DNA from: Rhizobiaceae bacterium CPCC 101076
GTDB lineage: Bacteria; Pseudomonadota; Alphaproteobacteria; Rhizobiales; Methylopilaceae
Assembly: GCA_003347645.1 (NCBI GenBank)
Contig: QDFX01000013.1
Location: 49,889 to 113,888 of the forward strand
Length of the DNA: 64,000 bases
Direction of reading: 5' to 3'
Shown: in pieces, positions 29,188 to 40,463 of the stretch
Numbering within the stretch: position 1 is the first letter of the stretch
How the letters are laid out: each line of letters starts with the position of its first letter
Made by a program: the position numbers and the translations under genes
The notes under the pieces: model-generated
What the model was told of the DNA's origin: nothing
What the model saw: only the letters and a program-made list of their open reading frames with translations
Databases searched by the model: none

Positions 29188-31352
29188 AGGACAGGGTCGA
29201 AGTCCTGCTGCCGGTCGCGCTCGACCGCAGCTTCACCTATTCGCTGCCCGAAGGGTCCGAGATCGAGCCTGGCGACATCGTCGAGGTGCCGCTCGGCCGC
29301 CGCGCCATGGCAGGCGTCGCCTGGGGCCCGGGCGATCCCGAGGTGCCGGCCGCGAAGCTGAAGCCTGTTTCCGGCGTATTCGACCTGCCGCGACTTGCGC
29401 CTGAACTGCTCAAATTCGTCGACTGGGTGTCGCGCTATACCCTCTCCCCGGCCGGCATGGTGCTGCGGATTGCGATGCGCGGCGCACGGCATGTCGGCGA
29501 CGAGCCCGCGAAACGCGCCGTACGTACGACCGGTGAAGAGCCGCGCCGGATGACGGAGGCCAGACGGCGGGTGCTTGACGCGGCGGCCGATGGGATGGCG
29601 CGAAGCAAGGCCGATCTGGCGCGCGAGGCGGGCGTATCCTCGGGCGTGGTCGACGGACTGATCGGCGAAGGCGCGCTGACGGTCGTCGAACTCCCGCCGG
29701 AACCGATCGGGTCCGGCCTCGTCCCGAATTATGCGGCGCCGAAACTGAACGAGGACCAGGCACTGACAGCCCAAGCGCTGGCGGCAAGCGTGCGGGAGAA
29801 GGCCGCCGAGACGCATCTGCTTGAAGGCGTGACCGGAGCCGGCAAGACCGAGGTCTATCTGGAAGCCGCGGCCGAGGCGCTGAGGATGGGGCGGCAGGTG
29901 CTGATCCTGCTGCCGGAGATCGCGCTGACCCGCGCCGTCCTCGACCGCGTCGCCAAGAGATTCGGGGAGCCGCCGGGCGAATGGCACTCGACGGTCGCCC
30001 CGCGCCGCAGGGCCCGGACCTGGGCCGGAACAGCGAGCGGCGAGACGCAGATCGTCGTCGGCGCCCGCTCGGCCCTGTTCCTGCCGTTCCGTGATCTCGG
30101 CCTCATCATCGTCGACGAGGAGCACGACACCGCGTTCAAGCAGGACGATACGCCAATCTATCATGCCCGCGACATGGCGGTGGTGCGCGGACGGCTGTCG
30201 AACGCACCGGTCGTCCTCGTCTCGGCGACGCCCTCCATCGAGAGTCGCGTCAATGCGGAGACCGGACGCTACAAACACCACCTCCTGCCGGAGCGCTATG
30301 GCGGCCGGACACTGCCGGAGATCGGGTTGATCGATCTCAGGATGAATCCTCCACAGCGCGGCCGATGGATCGCGCCGCCACTGGAGAAAGCCGTCCGCGA
30401 GACCTTGGAGCGCGGCGAGCAGGCGCTGCTCTTCCTGAATCGTCGCGGCTTCGCGCCGCTGACGCTCTGCCGAAGCTGCGGCCACCGATTCGCCTGCCCG
30501 AACTGCACCGCCTGGCTGGTCGAGCACCGGTTCCGGAATCAGCTCGTCTGCCATCATTGCGGCCACCACGAGCCGGTGCCGCCAGCCTGTCCGAAATGCG
30601 GGGCCGATTCGGAGAAGCTTGCGGCGGTCGGGCCGGGCGTGGAGCGCATCCGCGACGAGGCGGCCGCCCTGTTTCCGGATGCGCGGCTGGCGGTCCTTTC
30701 GAGCGACATCACGGTCGGCGCGGAGCGGATGCGCGCTGAACTGACGGCGATCGCCGAGCACGCGGTCGATCTCGTTGTTGGCACCCAACTCGTCACCAAG
30801 GGCCATAACTTTCCGGACCTGACGCTCGTCGGTGTGGTCGACGGCGATCTCGGACTCGGCACTGCCGATCCGCGCGCGGCCGAGCGCACGTTCCAGCTTC
30901 TGGAGCAGGTAACCGGGCGCGCCGGGCGAGGCGACCGGCCGGGGCGCGGCTTCGTGCAGACGCACGATCCCGGCCATCCGGTGATGCAGGCGCTCAAGGC
31001 ACACGACAGCGAGTCGTTCTACGCCGCCGAGATCAATGCGCGCTCGGACGCGGCGCTGCCGCCATTCGGTCGGATGGCGAGCCTGCTCGTCACCGCTCCA
31101 GCGCGCGCGGAGGCCGAGAGCTATGCCCGGTCGCTCGCCCGCGTTTTCCCGGGAACGCCCGACATCCGCCTGCTCGGCCCAGCCGAGGCGCCGATCGCCG
31201 TTATCCGCGGGCGCCATCGTATCCGGCTGATCGTAAAGGCTCCCCGCGCGACCGATCTTTCGGGCTTCATCAGGGGATGGCTCGCCTCGGCACTACCCCT
31301 GCGTGGAGCACTGACGCTGCATATCGACGTCGACCCGGTGAGCTTCCTTTGA
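29184..31352 (+). CDS. priA: Primosomal replication protein N' (PriA helicase)
   Basis: Superfamily 2 DNA helicase that restarts stalled replication forks. The 722-residue product has the N-terminal 3'BD/winged-helix part (VEVLLPVALDRSFTYSLPEG), Walker A GVTGAGKTEVYLEAA, the DEAH-box-like VDEEHDTAFKQ, and the zinc-binding cysteines CRSCG...CPNC...CHHCG...CPKCG. Helicase motifs GTQLVTKGHNFPDLTLVGVVDGD and QVTGRAGRG follow. The ATG overlaps the VOC gene stop by 4 bases. This is the normal position for the gene upstream of atpH in Hyphomicrobiales. Confidence 0.97.
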   Translation: MKDRVEVLLPVALDRSFTYSLPEGSEIEPGDIVEVPLGRRAMAGVAWGPGDPEVPAAKLKPVSGVFDLPRLAPELLKFVDWVSRYTLSPAGMVLRIAMRGARHVGDEPAKRAVRTTGEEPRRMTEARRRVLDAAADGMARSKADLAREAGVSSGVVDGLIGEGALTVVELPPEPIGSGLVPNYAAPKLNEDQALTAQALAASVREKAAETHLLEGVTGAGKTEVYLEAAAEALRMGRQVLILLPEIALTRAVLDRVAKRFGEPPGEWHSTVAPRRRARTWAGTASGETQIVVGARSALFLPFRDLGLIIVDEEHDTAFKQDDTPIYHARDMAVVRGRLSNAPVVLVSATPSIESRVNAETGRYKHHLLPERYGGRTLPEIGLIDLRMNPPQRGRWIAPPLEKAVRETLERGEQALLFLNRRGFAPLTLCRSCGHRFACPNCTAWLVEHRFRNQLVCHHCGHHEPVPPACPKCGADSEKLAAVGPGVERIRDEAAALFPDARLAVLSSDITVGAERMRAELTAIAEHAVDLVVGTQLVTKGHNFPDLTLVGVVDGDLGLGTADPRAAERTFQLLEQVTGRAGRGDRPGRGFVQTHDPGHPVMQALKAHDSESFYAAEINARSDAALPPFGRMASLLVTAPARAEAESYARSLARVFPGTPDIRLLGPAEAPIAVIRGRHRIRLIVKAPRATDLSGFIRGWLASALPLRGALTLHIDVDPVSFL

Positions 31353-31592
31353 GGGCCGGGATAAGACGGTAACCCGCCCTCTCTGAAATCGGGCGAAAAT
31401 ATGGGGCGATTCCGTCGCATGTCATCGTGTTGCCCCGCCCCGACCGCTGTGTTAGTCAACCCGCGGTTTACAGAGGGATCGCCTCCGTGGACCGGCCTCC
31501 TGGCCTAAGAAAATCCAATAAATTCCAATGGCTTGCGTATTGCCTGAAACGGCGGTCCCGGGCCTTGGGATGGAAGACGAGAGACCGTTTCG

Positions 31593-32153
31593 GTGCCAGC
31601 AGACGACGCGACCCCGACAGGCATGGCCGGCCGCTACGCGACCGCGCTGTATGAGCTGGCCTCCGAGGCCAAGGCCGTCGATACCGTAGACGCCGATCTC
31701 GGCCGTTTTGAAGCCCTCCTTAAGGACAGTGCCGATCTGCAGCGCCTGGTGAAGAGCCCCGTCTTTTCATCGGAAGAGCAGCTGAAGGCGATCTCCGCCG
31801 TTCTCGACGCCGCCAAGATCGGTGGCATCGCCGGCAACCTGATCCGCCTCGCCGCGCAGAACCGCCGCCTGTTCGCGATCCAGGGCATCATCCGCAGCTT
31901 CCGCGCCATCGTGGCCAAGGCTCGCGGCGAACTCACAGCCGAAGTGACGGTGGCCGAGCCGCTGTCCGACGCGCGCATGAAGGACGTCAAGGACGCCCTC
32001 AAGGAGATCACGTCGAAGGACGTGAAGGTCGACGTCAAGGTCGATTCCAAGATTATCGGTGGCATCATCGTGCAGCTCGGCAGCCGCATGGTCGACGCCT
32101 CGGTTCGAACCAAACTTTCCGCCATCCAACACGCCATGAAAGAGGTGCGCTGA
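31593..32153 (+). CDS. atpH: ATP synthase F1 subunit delta
   Basis: Delta subunit of F1, part of the peripheral stalk. The 186-residue product has [13 protein letters not shown] near its N-terminus and the family C-terminal motif [28 protein letters not shown] keep the GTG start at 31593 because homologues have about ten residues before the GRYATAL motif; ATG 31623 is the alternative. It opens the atpHAGDC operon. The 240-base gap after priA should carry the operon promoter, but I could not place -35/-10 boxes with confidence. Confidence 0.96.
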   Translation: MPADDATPTGMAGRYATALYELASEAKAVDTVDADLGRFEALLKDSADLQRLVKSPVFSSEEQLKAISAVLDAAKIGGIAGNLIRLAAQNRRLFAIQGIIRSFRAIVAKARGELTAEVTVAEPLSDARMKDVKDALKEITSKDVKVDVKVDSKIIGGIIVQLGSRMVDASVRTKLSAIQHAMKEVR

Positions 32154-33682
32154 TGGACATCCGCGCCGCTGAGATCTCCGCGATCCTCAAGGACCAGATC
32201 AAGAATTTCGGACAGGAAGCCGAAGTCTCCGAAGTCGGACAGGTTCTGTCCGTCGGTGACGGCATCGCCCGCATCTATGGCCTCGACCAGGTCCAGGCCG
32301 GCGAGATGGTCGAGTTCCCCGGCGGCGTCCGGGGCATGGCCCTCAACCTCGAAACCGACAATGTCGGCGTCGTCATCTTCGGCTCGGACCGCGAAATCAA
32401 GGAAGGCGACACCGTCAAGCGCACGGGCGCCATCGTCGACGTTCCGGTCGGCAAGGGCCTCCTCGGCCGCGTCGTCGACGCTCTCGGCAACCCGATCGAC
32501 GGCAAGGGCCCGATCGAATACACCGAGCGCCGCCGCGTCGACGTCAAGGCGCCGGGCATCATTCCGCGCAAGTCGGTCCATGAGCCGATGCAGACGGGCC
32601 TCAAGGCGATCGACGCCCTGATCCCGGTCGGCCGCGGCCAGCGCGAGCTCGTCATCGGCGATCGCCAGACCGGCAAGACCGCCGTCATCCTCGACGCCAT
32701 TCTCAACCAGAAGCCCATCAACCAGGGCACGGACGAGAAGGCCAAGCTCTACTGCGTCTACGTCGCGATCGGCCAGAAGCGGTCGACCGTGGCGCAGTTC
32801 GTGAAGGTGCTCGAAGAGAACGGCGCGCTCGATTATTCGATCGTCATCGCAGCGACCGCCTCCGACCCGGCTCCGATGCAGTTCCTGGCGCCCTTCGCCG
32901 GCTGCGCCATGGGCGAATTCTTCCGCGACAACGGCATGCATGCCCTGATCGCATATGACGACCTCTCCAAGCAGGCCGTCGCCTATCGTCAGATGTCGCT
33001 CCTGCTGCGCCGCCCGCCGGGCCGCGAAGCCTATCCGGGCGACGTGTTCTACCTTCACTCGCGTCTCCTCGAGCGCGCCGCGAAGCTGAACGACGAGAAC
33101 GGCGCCGGTTCGCTGACCGCTCTCCCGGTCATCGAAACGCAGGCGAACGACGTGTCGGCCTACATCCCGACCAACGTGATCTCGATCACCGACGGCCAGA
33201 TCTTCCTCGAGACGGACCTGTTCTACCAGGGCATCCGCCCGGCGGTGAACGTCGGTCTCTCGGTGTCGCGCGTCGGCTCCTCCGCCCAGATCAAGGCGAT
33301 GAAGCAGGTCGCCGGCAAGATCAAAGGCGAGCTCGCGCAGTACCGCGAAATGGCGGCCTTCGCGCAGTTCGGCTCTGACCTCGACGCCACGACCCAGAAG
33401 CTCCTGAACCGCGGTTCGCGCCTCACCGAACTCCTGAAGCAGCAGCAGTTCTCGCCGCTGAAGGTCGAGGAGCAGGTCGTGTCGATCTATGCCGGCACCA
33501 ACGGTTATCTCGACAACCTGCCGGTCTCGAAGGTCCTGCCGTTCGAAGCGGGTCTCCTGAGCTACCTGCACGCCAACCACCAGGACCTGCTCGACGCGAT
33601 CCGCACCTCGAAGGAAATCTCCAGCGACAACGGCGCCAAGCTGAAGTCGGCGGTCGATGCCTTCGCCAAGACCTTCGCCTGA
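32153..33682 (+). CDS. atpA: ATP synthase F1 subunit alpha
   Basis: Non-catalytic nucleotide-binding subunit of F1. The 509-residue product has the Walker A motif [15 protein letters not shown] and the [41 protein letters not shown] region, and its length is normal. The ATG overlaps the atpH stop by one base (TGATG), showing translational coupling. Confidence 0.99.
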   Translation: MDIRAAEISAILKDQIKNFGQEAEVSEVGQVLSVGDGIARIYGLDQVQAGEMVEFPGGVRGMALNLETDNVGVVIFGSDREIKEGDTVKRTGAIVDVPVGKGLLGRVVDALGNPIDGKGPIEYTERRRVDVKAPGIIPRKSVHEPMQTGLKAIDALIPVGRGQRELVIGDRQTGKTAVILDAILNQKPINQGTDEKAKLYCVYVAIGQKRSTVAQFVKVLEENGALDYSIVIAATASDPAPMQFLAPFAGCAMGEFFRDNGMHALIAYDDLSKQAVAYRQMSLLLRRPPGREAYPGDVFYLHSRLLERAAKLNDENGAGSLTALPVIETQANDVSAYIPTNVISITDGQIFLETDLFYQGIRPAVNVGLSVSRVGSSAQIKAMKQVAGKIKGELAQYREMAAFAQFGSDLDATTQKLLNRGSRLTELLKQQQFSPLKVEEQVVSIYAGTNGYLDNLPVSKVLPFEAGLLSYLHANHQDLLDAIRTSKEISSDNGAKLKSAVDAFAKTFA

Positions 33683-33696
33683 CGAGCTGAGACCCG

Positions 33697-34572
33697 ATGG
33701 CTTCGCTTAAAGACCTCCGCAACCGCATCGCCTCCGTCAAGGCGACGCAGAAGATCACCAAGGCGATGCAGATGGTCGCCGCGGCGAAGCTGCGTCGCGC
33801 CCAGATGGCGGCCGAGGCTGCGCGTCCTTATGCGGAGCGCATGGACCGCGTTCTGGCCAATCTTGCGGCCGGCCTTGCCAATTCGCCGGACGCCCCGCTG
33901 CTGCTCCGCGGCACCGGCCGCGACCAGAAGCACCTGCTGATCGTCGCGACCGCCGAGCGTGGCCTGGCAGGCGCGTTCAACTCGTCGATCTCGCGTCTCG
34001 CACGCGAACACGCCAACCGCCTGATCGCGGAAGGCAAGGACGTCACGATCCTTCCGGTCGGCCGCAAGGGCGCTGAAATCCTGCGCCGTACCTTCGCGAG
34101 TCGTCTGGAATCGGCCGTCGATCTTCGCGAAGTGAAGCAGATCGGCTTCTCGAACGCGCAATCGATCGCCGAAAGCGTGATCGCCCGCTTCGAGGCCGGC
34201 GAGTTCGACGTCGCGACCCTGTTCTTCTCGCGTTTCCGCTCGGTGATCTCGCAGGTCCCGACGGCGCAGCAGATCATCCCGGCGCAGATCCCGGTCGAAG
34301 CGACGGAAGGCCCAGCCGTTCCGTACGAGTTCGAGCCGGACGAGAACGAGATCCTCGCCGATCTTCTGCCGCGGAACGTTGCTATCCAGATCTTCCGCGC
34401 TCTCCTCGAGAACGCGGCGTCCGAGCAGGGCGCGCGCATGAGCGCGATGGACAACGCCACGCGCAATGCCGGCGACATGATCAAGAAGCTGACGATGAAC
34501 TACAACCGTACTCGTCAGGCGCAGATCACCAAGGAACTCATCGAAATCATCTCGGGCGCCGAGGCGCTCTGA
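33697..34572 (+). CDS. atpG: ATP synthase F1 subunit gamma
   Basis: Central rotor shaft of F1. The 291-residue product begins [36 protein letters not shown] and ends [36 protein letters not shown], the two helices forming the coiled-coil shaft. It begins 14 bases after atpA. The next gene, unusually, is an Ohr-type peroxidase gene, not atpD. Confidence 0.99.
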   Translation: MASLKDLRNRIASVKATQKITKAMQMVAAAKLRRAQMAAEAARPYAERMDRVLANLAAGLANSPDAPLLLRGTGRDQKHLLIVATAERGLAGAFNSSISRLAREHANRLIAEGKDVTILPVGRKGAEILRRTFASRLESAVDLREVKQIGFSNAQSIAESVIARFEAGEFDVATLFFSRFRSVISQVPTAQQIIPAQIPVEATEGPAVPYEFEPDENEILADLLPRNVAIQIFRALLENAASEQGARMSAMDNATRNAGDMIKKLTMNYNRTRQAQITKELIEIISGAEAL

Positions 34573-34592
34573 GCGAACGAGGAGGATCGGCC

Positions 34593-36457
<1,865 letters not shown>

Positions 36458-36478
36458 TCTGAAAGGTTACGGTAGCCG

Positions 36479-36727
36479 GTGAACACGAAGGTCATCCTTC
36501 TCGTACTCGGCCTCCTCGCCGGAGGCCTCACCGGCTACGTCACCCGTCCGGAGTCCGCGGAGATCAATCTCCCCGGCCTGAACATCCAGATCACGGGCGA
36601 GGGCCGGGCGGAGAGCGGCGGCAAGCTGACCTCCGACCAGTGGCAGCACATCGGAATCTTCGCCGCGATCGGTGCAATCATCGGGCTCGGTCTGGGCTTC
36701 GTCGTCGGCGGTGGCCGGCGCATCTAA
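36479..36727 (+). CDS. Small two-helix membrane protein between atpD and atpC
   Basis: An 82-residue protein starting with GTG, with a hydrophobic helix at about residues 4-20 (KVILLVLGLLAGGLTGYV) and another at about 58-77 (IGIFAAIGAIIGLGLGFVVGGG). They are joined by a polar 37-residue segment, and the protein ends in GGGRRI. I do not recognise the family. It begins 21 bases after atpD and stops 12 bases before atpC, so it belongs to the operon. Its position suggests, without proving, a role in ATP synthase assembly or a link to the membrane sector. Confidence 0.75.
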   Translation: MNTKVILLVLGLLAGGLTGYVTRPESAEINLPGLNIQITGEGRAESGGKLTSDQWQHIGIFAAIGAIIGLGLGFVVGGGRRI

Positions 36728-36739
36728 GGAACTAAGAGC

Positions 36740-37159
36740 ATGGCCAGCTTCCCCTTCGAACTCGTCTCTCCGGAACGCCTCGTCGTTTCCGAGGAAGCAG
36801 ACGAAGTGACGGTGCCGGGCATCGAGGGCGAGTTCACCGTGCTCGCCGGCCACGCGCCGTTCATCACCGTCCTGCGTCCGGGTATCGTGACCGCTCGCAG
36901 CGGCTCGAACGCGCGTCGTTATTATGTCCGTGGCGGCTTCGCCGAGGTGAATCCGACCGGCCTGACGATCCTCGCCGACCTCGCGCTGCCGGTCGAGGAG
37001 CTGAACGACGCCCGCTTTGCGACCGAGATCGCCGCAGCCGAGCACGCAATCTCGCTCGCGCATGACGACGAGAGCCGCGCGAAGGCACAGCAGCAGCTCG
37101 CCTGGATCAAGGACCTGCAGGCGCTCGTGGTGCCTCACCACGTCCACGCCTCACACTGA
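36740..37159 (+). CDS. atpC: ATP synthase F1 subunit epsilon
   Basis: Epsilon subunit, regulating F1 rotation and coupling. The 139-residue product has the N-terminal beta-sandwich (FPFELVSPERLVVSEEADEVTVPGIEGEFTVLAGHAPFITVLRPG) and a C-terminal helical part (ARFATEIAAAEHAISLAHDDESRAKAQQQLAWIKDLQALV). It is the last gene of the operon. A hairpin-rich family B repeat begins 8 bases after the stop and may serve as transcript end. Confidence 0.97.
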   Translation: MASFPFELVSPERLVVSEEADEVTVPGIEGEFTVLAGHAPFITVLRPGIVTARSGSNARRYYVRGGFAEVNPTGLTILADLALPVEELNDARFATEIAAAEHAISLAHDDESRAKAQQQLAWIKDLQALVVPHHVHASH

Positions 37160-37166
37160 CGATTTT

Positions 37167-37300
37167 ACCTCTCCCAGCGGGAGAGGTCGGCACAAAGCGG
37201 CAGCTTTGGCCGGGTGAGGGGTACGCCCTCTCGACAGGTCTTACCCCTCACCCCGCTCGAACCTGCCGGTTTGAGTCGCCCTCTCCCCGAGGGAGAGGGA
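37167..37300. repeat. Family B intergenic repeat between atpC and tenA
   Basis: It starts with a perfect hairpin, ACCTCTCCC/GGGAGAGGT, with a 3-base loop (37167-37187). It continues with GGGTGAGGGG and ACCCCTCACCC arms and ends with CCCTCTCCCC...GGGAGAGGG (about 37279-37298). This is the same module order as at 1287-1422. The closing purine-rich arm lies just upstream of tenA and could contribute to its translation start region. Confidence 0.8.
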
Positions 37301-37313
37301 AGCGAGGCCTAAT

Positions 37314-37976
37314 ATGCCCTTCTCAGCAGATGCTTGGAGCGCCAACGCGGCGCTCTACGAGACGATCCGCACCATGCCCTTCAACGAGGCGCTGGCGGCC
37401 GGCACGCTGACCGAGGACCGGTTCAAGCACTACATCATCCAGGACGCCCATTATCTGATCGCGTTCGGCCGTGCCCTCGCGGTCGCGGCGGCCAAGGCAG
37501 ACGATACCGACGGGATCGTGCAGTTTGCCGAAGGAGCCAAGGTCGCGATCATTGTCGAGCGGGCCCTGCACGCCGACTATTTCAAGCAGTTCGGGGTGAC
37601 GCCGGCCGATTTCGAGAAGACTCCGCTCTCGCCCGTCTGCCATCATTATTCGAACTTCCTAGTCGCGACGGCGTGGTCGGAGAGCTATCCGCTCGTTCTG
37701 GCGGCGCTCCTGCCCTGCTTCTGGATATACGCCAGGGTCGGCACCGACATCCTCGGCCGCGCCGCTTCGCCCAATCCCTATCAGGCCTGGATCGACACCT
37801 ATGCCGGCGAGGACTTCCACGAAGCGGTGAACGCCGTCATCGCCACGACCGACCGCGTCGCCGCCAAGGCGGCACCGGAAACGGTCGCGGCGATGCACGC
37901 CGCGTTCAAGCGGGCGACGCAGCTCGAATGGATGTTCTGGGATTCCGCATGGCGGCTCGGCGACTGGCCGGTCTGA
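37314..37976 (+). CDS. tenA: TenA-family aminopyrimidine aminohydrolase / thiaminase II
   Basis: A 220-residue helical TenA/THI-4 protein. Family members hydrolyse formyl-aminopyrimidine thiamine breakdown products for salvage. Signatures include FKHYIIQDAHYLIAFGRALA with the substrate-binding Asp, SPVCHHYSNFLVATAW, the nucleophile Cys in LLPCFWIYARVG (about residue 138), and the C-terminal Glu in QLEWMFWDSAWRLGDWPV. It carries no visible TPP riboswitch upstream, only the family B repeat. Confidence 0.93.
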   Translation: MPFSADAWSANAALYETIRTMPFNEALAAGTLTEDRFKHYIIQDAHYLIAFGRALAVAAAKADDTDGIVQFAEGAKVAIIVERALHADYFKQFGVTPADFEKTPLSPVCHHYSNFLVATAWSESYPLVLAALLPCFWIYARVGTDILGRAASPNPYQAWIDTYAGEDFHEAVNAVIATTDRVAAKAAPETVAAMHAAFKRATQLEWMFWDSAWRLGDWPV

Positions 37977-38004
37977 CCGCCCCCGCGGATTCCCGGGAAC
38001 GTGA

Positions 38005-38198
38005 TCAGACGACGGGCGTCTTGTTCTTGTCGAACACGCTCATGTCTGCGGATCCAGGTTCAGGTGCGCATGCACCAGTTCCGGCGGTGTCAGCGCGAGC
38101 CACTGATTGAGCGATAGATCCGTGTAATAGCTGCTCTTGAACGTCTCGATGAAGCGCACGGTCGTATCGCCGAAGGGATGGCCAGGTACGCCTTGGTG
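38005..38198 (-). pseudogene. Decayed C-terminal remnant of an oxalate decarboxylase-type bicupin gene
   Basis: On the minus strand, directly behind the stop of the next gene, a short frame reads [40 protein letters not shown], then a stop at 38040-38042. One frame over, the sequence continues as VFDKNKTPVV and a stop at 38005-38007. As recalled from family knowledge, this mirrors the extreme C-terminus of OxdC-type oxalate decarboxylases (SLNQWLA...AHL..., then a K..PVV end). The cupin domains themselves are absent, and an in-frame TAG and a frameshift show that it is not functional. Confidence 0.7.
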
Positions 38199-38708
38199 CT
38201 AGCCGAGCGGCGCCGAATAGACGGCGAAAGCCTCCGCGACCTTCTCATAGACCGGCCGCCGGAACGGCACGACGAGGGCCGGCAGCATGGCCAGCGGGAA
38301 GAAGCCCCAGGCGTCGAACTCGGGGTCCTCGTCGCAGCCCTCGACATCCATCCGGATTTCGTCGAGCGAACCCTCCAGACGGAAGGCGACCCAGCGCTGT
38401 TTCTGCCCCCGGAACGGCGCGAGCTTGTGCGTCGTCGGACCGTCGTAGGGTGGAAAATCGTAGGTCCACCAGTGCTCGGTAACGCCGAGGACCGAGGCGG
38501 TCCTCACGCCAGTCTCTTCCCAGAGTTCGCGGCGGGCGGCTGCGATGATGTCCTCCCCCTCGTCGATGCCGCCCTGCGGCATCTGCCAGGCGGTTGCGGG
38601 ATCGATCAGTTCCGGGCCCGAGGAGGCGAAGCGATGGCCCGCGAAGACGAGGCCGTCGCGGTTGAACAGGGCAACGCCGACATTCGGGCGGTAGGGTTTA
38701 TCGCTCAC
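38199..38708 (-). CDS. Nudix hydrolase, RppH-like (second tandem copy)
   Basis: A 169-residue RppH-type Nudix enzyme: [48 protein letters not shown] (Nudix box) and [15 protein letters not shown]. RppH removes pyrophosphate from 5'-triphosphorylated mRNA to start decay. This copy is more diverged than its upstream twin in the [14 protein letters not shown] region ([15 protein letters not shown]). Its start overlaps the twin's stop by 4 bases (ATGA), so the two are coupled. The role of two copies is unknown. Confidence 0.9.
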   Translation of the reverse strand: MSDKPYRPNVGVALFNRDGLVFAGHRFASSGPELIDPATAWQMPQGGIDEGEDIIAAARRELWEETGVRTASVLGVTEHWWTYDFPPYDGPTTHKLAPFRGQKQRWVAFRLEGSLDEIRMDVEGCDEDPEFDAWGFFPLAMLPALVVPFRRPVYEKVAEAFAVYSAPLG

Positions 38709-39211
38709 TTCGCAACCAGAGGCGCGAGTTCCGCGATCACTTCCTCATAGGCCGCGCGCTTGAACGGCACGATGATACCGGTGAGGTTTTCGATCTTCTC
38801 CCAGCGCCACTCGATGAACTCGGCCTTGTGGTGGCCGCCGCCGGGCTTCTCGACGTCGATTTCCTTGTCCTTGCCGGTGAAGCGGAGCGCGAACCATTTC
38901 TGCTTTTGGCCGCGATAGCGCCCCTTCCAGGCCTTGCCGACGATGTCCGGGGGCAGGTCATAGGTCACCCAATCCCTGGTCTCTCCGATCTTCTCGACCG
39001 ATTTGACGTTCGTCTCCTCGTAGAGCTCGCGAAGCGCCGCCTCGTAGACGTCCTCACCGTCATCGATACCGCCCTGCGGCATCTGCCAGGCAAAGGTCTC
39101 GCCGATTTCCTGGCCGCCCGGCGCGCGGCGACCGACAAAGGCGAGACCATCGCGGTTGACGAGCATGACGCCCACGCAGGGGCGGTAAGGCAGGCTTTCG
39201 GGATCGCCCAT
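38705..39211 (-). CDS. rppH: RNA pyrophosphohydrolase
   Basis: A 168-residue Nudix enzyme close to typical Rpp[44 protein letters not shown] then the Nudix-box end [37 protein letters not shown] and [13 protein letters not shown]. It is expected to convert 5'-triphosphate mRNA to monophosphate. It lies 5 bases after the polysaccharide deacetylase gene on the minus strand and overlaps the second copy. Confidence 0.93.
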   Translation of the reverse strand: MGDPESLPYRPCVGVMLVNRDGLAFVGRRAPGGQEIGETFAWQMPQGGIDDGEDVYEAALRELYEETNVKSVEKIGETRDWVTYDLPPDIVGKAWKGRYRGQKQKWFALRFTGKDKEIDVEKPGGGHHKAEFIEWRWEKIENLTGIIVPFKRAAYEEVIAELAPLVAK

Positions 39212-39216
39212 GGCAC

Positions 39217-40392
39217 TCAGGAAGGGTTGGACAGTTTCACGACGGCGCTGACCGGGACGAGCGAAATGCCCTTGGCGTTGAGCCCGGCCGCCCAGCGCTC
39301 GACGCTCGTGAGCGTCACCGGCAAGGCGCTGGCGACGCCGATGACCGAGCCTTCATTGCGAGCGCGGTCCTCAAGACGAGCCAGAGCGGCATCGATCATC
39401 GCCGCTTCGGGTGTCTCGTCAATGACCATCTCGGCGCGTGCGACCGAGGCACCCGAATCGGTCGCGAGCTTGGACACGACGCTGCGCGGCGAGACGCCCG
39501 TATCGAGGAAAGCGAGGCCCCGGCGCGCCGTCTCGGTCAGGATCGGCATCAGGGCTTCCTCGTTGCCGATGAACTTGGCGCCCATCAGATTAGTGACGCC
39601 GAAATAACCGCCGAAGCGGCTCATGACCCATTTCAGACGGTCGATATTGGCGTCGGTCGGCAGCGCGGTCAGCAGGGTCTGGGGACCGGGATCGTTGTTC
39701 GGGTAGTCGAACGGCTCCATCGGTATCTGCAGCATGATCTCGTGGCCGTGGGCGCGCGCCTTGTTGATCCAGGTCTGCAAATCCGCGCCATAGGGCGTAA
39801 AGCCGAGAGTGATCTGGCCCGGCAGCTTCTCGATCACCGCCTCGGTGGTCTTGTCGGCGATGCCGAGCCCACCGATCAGGAGCGCGACCTTGGGGCGGCG
39901 GTCCTCGGCTTCGGCGACCGAGGTCGAGGAATAGACGTCGAGCGGCCGGCGACCATCCTCGCCGATCTTCGGCAAGGCACCCTGCTTGACGGTCTCCGAC
40001 AGCGCCGGATCGACGCCCGAAAACGGACCTTTCGGACTTCCGTTCGGCGACGGCACCTTGATGATGAGAGGTCCGCTCTTTCCTGCCTGTTCACCAGGCT
40101 CCGCCTTCGCGGGTCCGCTTGCATTGGCACCGGATGCGGATTGCGTCTGCGGCGCGGCCTGTGTGCCGTCGGTTGGCGTCGTGGGGCGAGTGCGCTGCCG
40201 TTCGATCTTCGCGATCGCCGATGGCTCGCCTCCCAGAGGATCGTCGACGATGGCGACCCACGCCACGGGGACCAGAAGGACAATGCCGATCAGCCCGGCG
40301 AGATAGGGCATCACATCAGGAAGACGGCGCTTCGGCCGCTTCGACGTTCCGAGAGGGACGTTCAGGTCGTCGTCCGCCGCCACGGCTGGCAC
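39217..40392 (-). CDS. Divergent polysaccharide deacetylase family protein (YibQ type)
   Basis: A 391-residue protein with one N-terminal membrane anchor (about residues 29-48, [20 protein letters not shown]) after a basic cytosolic start. A Pro/Thr/Ala-rich linker leads to a periplasmic YibQ-type domain: [55 protein letters not shown] and GLAFLDTG. The family is a divergent NodB-like deacetylase group of uncertain substrate, often found downstream of ctpA and envC, as here. It probably acts in the cell envelope. Confidence 0.92.
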   Translation of the reverse strand: MPAVAADDDLNVPLGTSKRPKRRLPDVMPYLAGLIGIVLLVPVAWVAIVDDPLGGEPSAIAKIERQRTRPTTPTDGTQAAPQTQSASGANASGPAKAEPGEQAGKSGPLIIKVPSPNGSPKGPFSGVDPALSETVKQGALPKIGEDGRRPLDVYSSTSVAEAEDRRPKVALLIGGLGIADKTTEAVIEKLPGQITLGFTPYGADLQTWINKARAHGHEIMLQIPMEPFDYPNNDPGPQTLLTALPTDANIDRLKWVMSRFGGYFGVTNLMGAKFIGNEEALMPILTETARRGLAFLDTGVSPRSVVSKLATDSGASVARAEMVIDETPEAAMIDAALARLEDRARNEGSVIGVASALPVTLTSVERWAAGLNAKGISLVPVSAVVKLSNPS

Positions 40393-40463
40393 CCGAGCAA
40401 AAAGAAAGCGGCTGCGAATCTAATCGCAGCCGCTGATTCTCGTAAGCTGACCTGTGAAAAAGG

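Noticed and set aside
37160..37313. Possible TPP riboswitch upstream of tenA
   Set aside because: No conserved TPP-aptamer segments (CTGAGA-type) were found; the region is the family B repeat.
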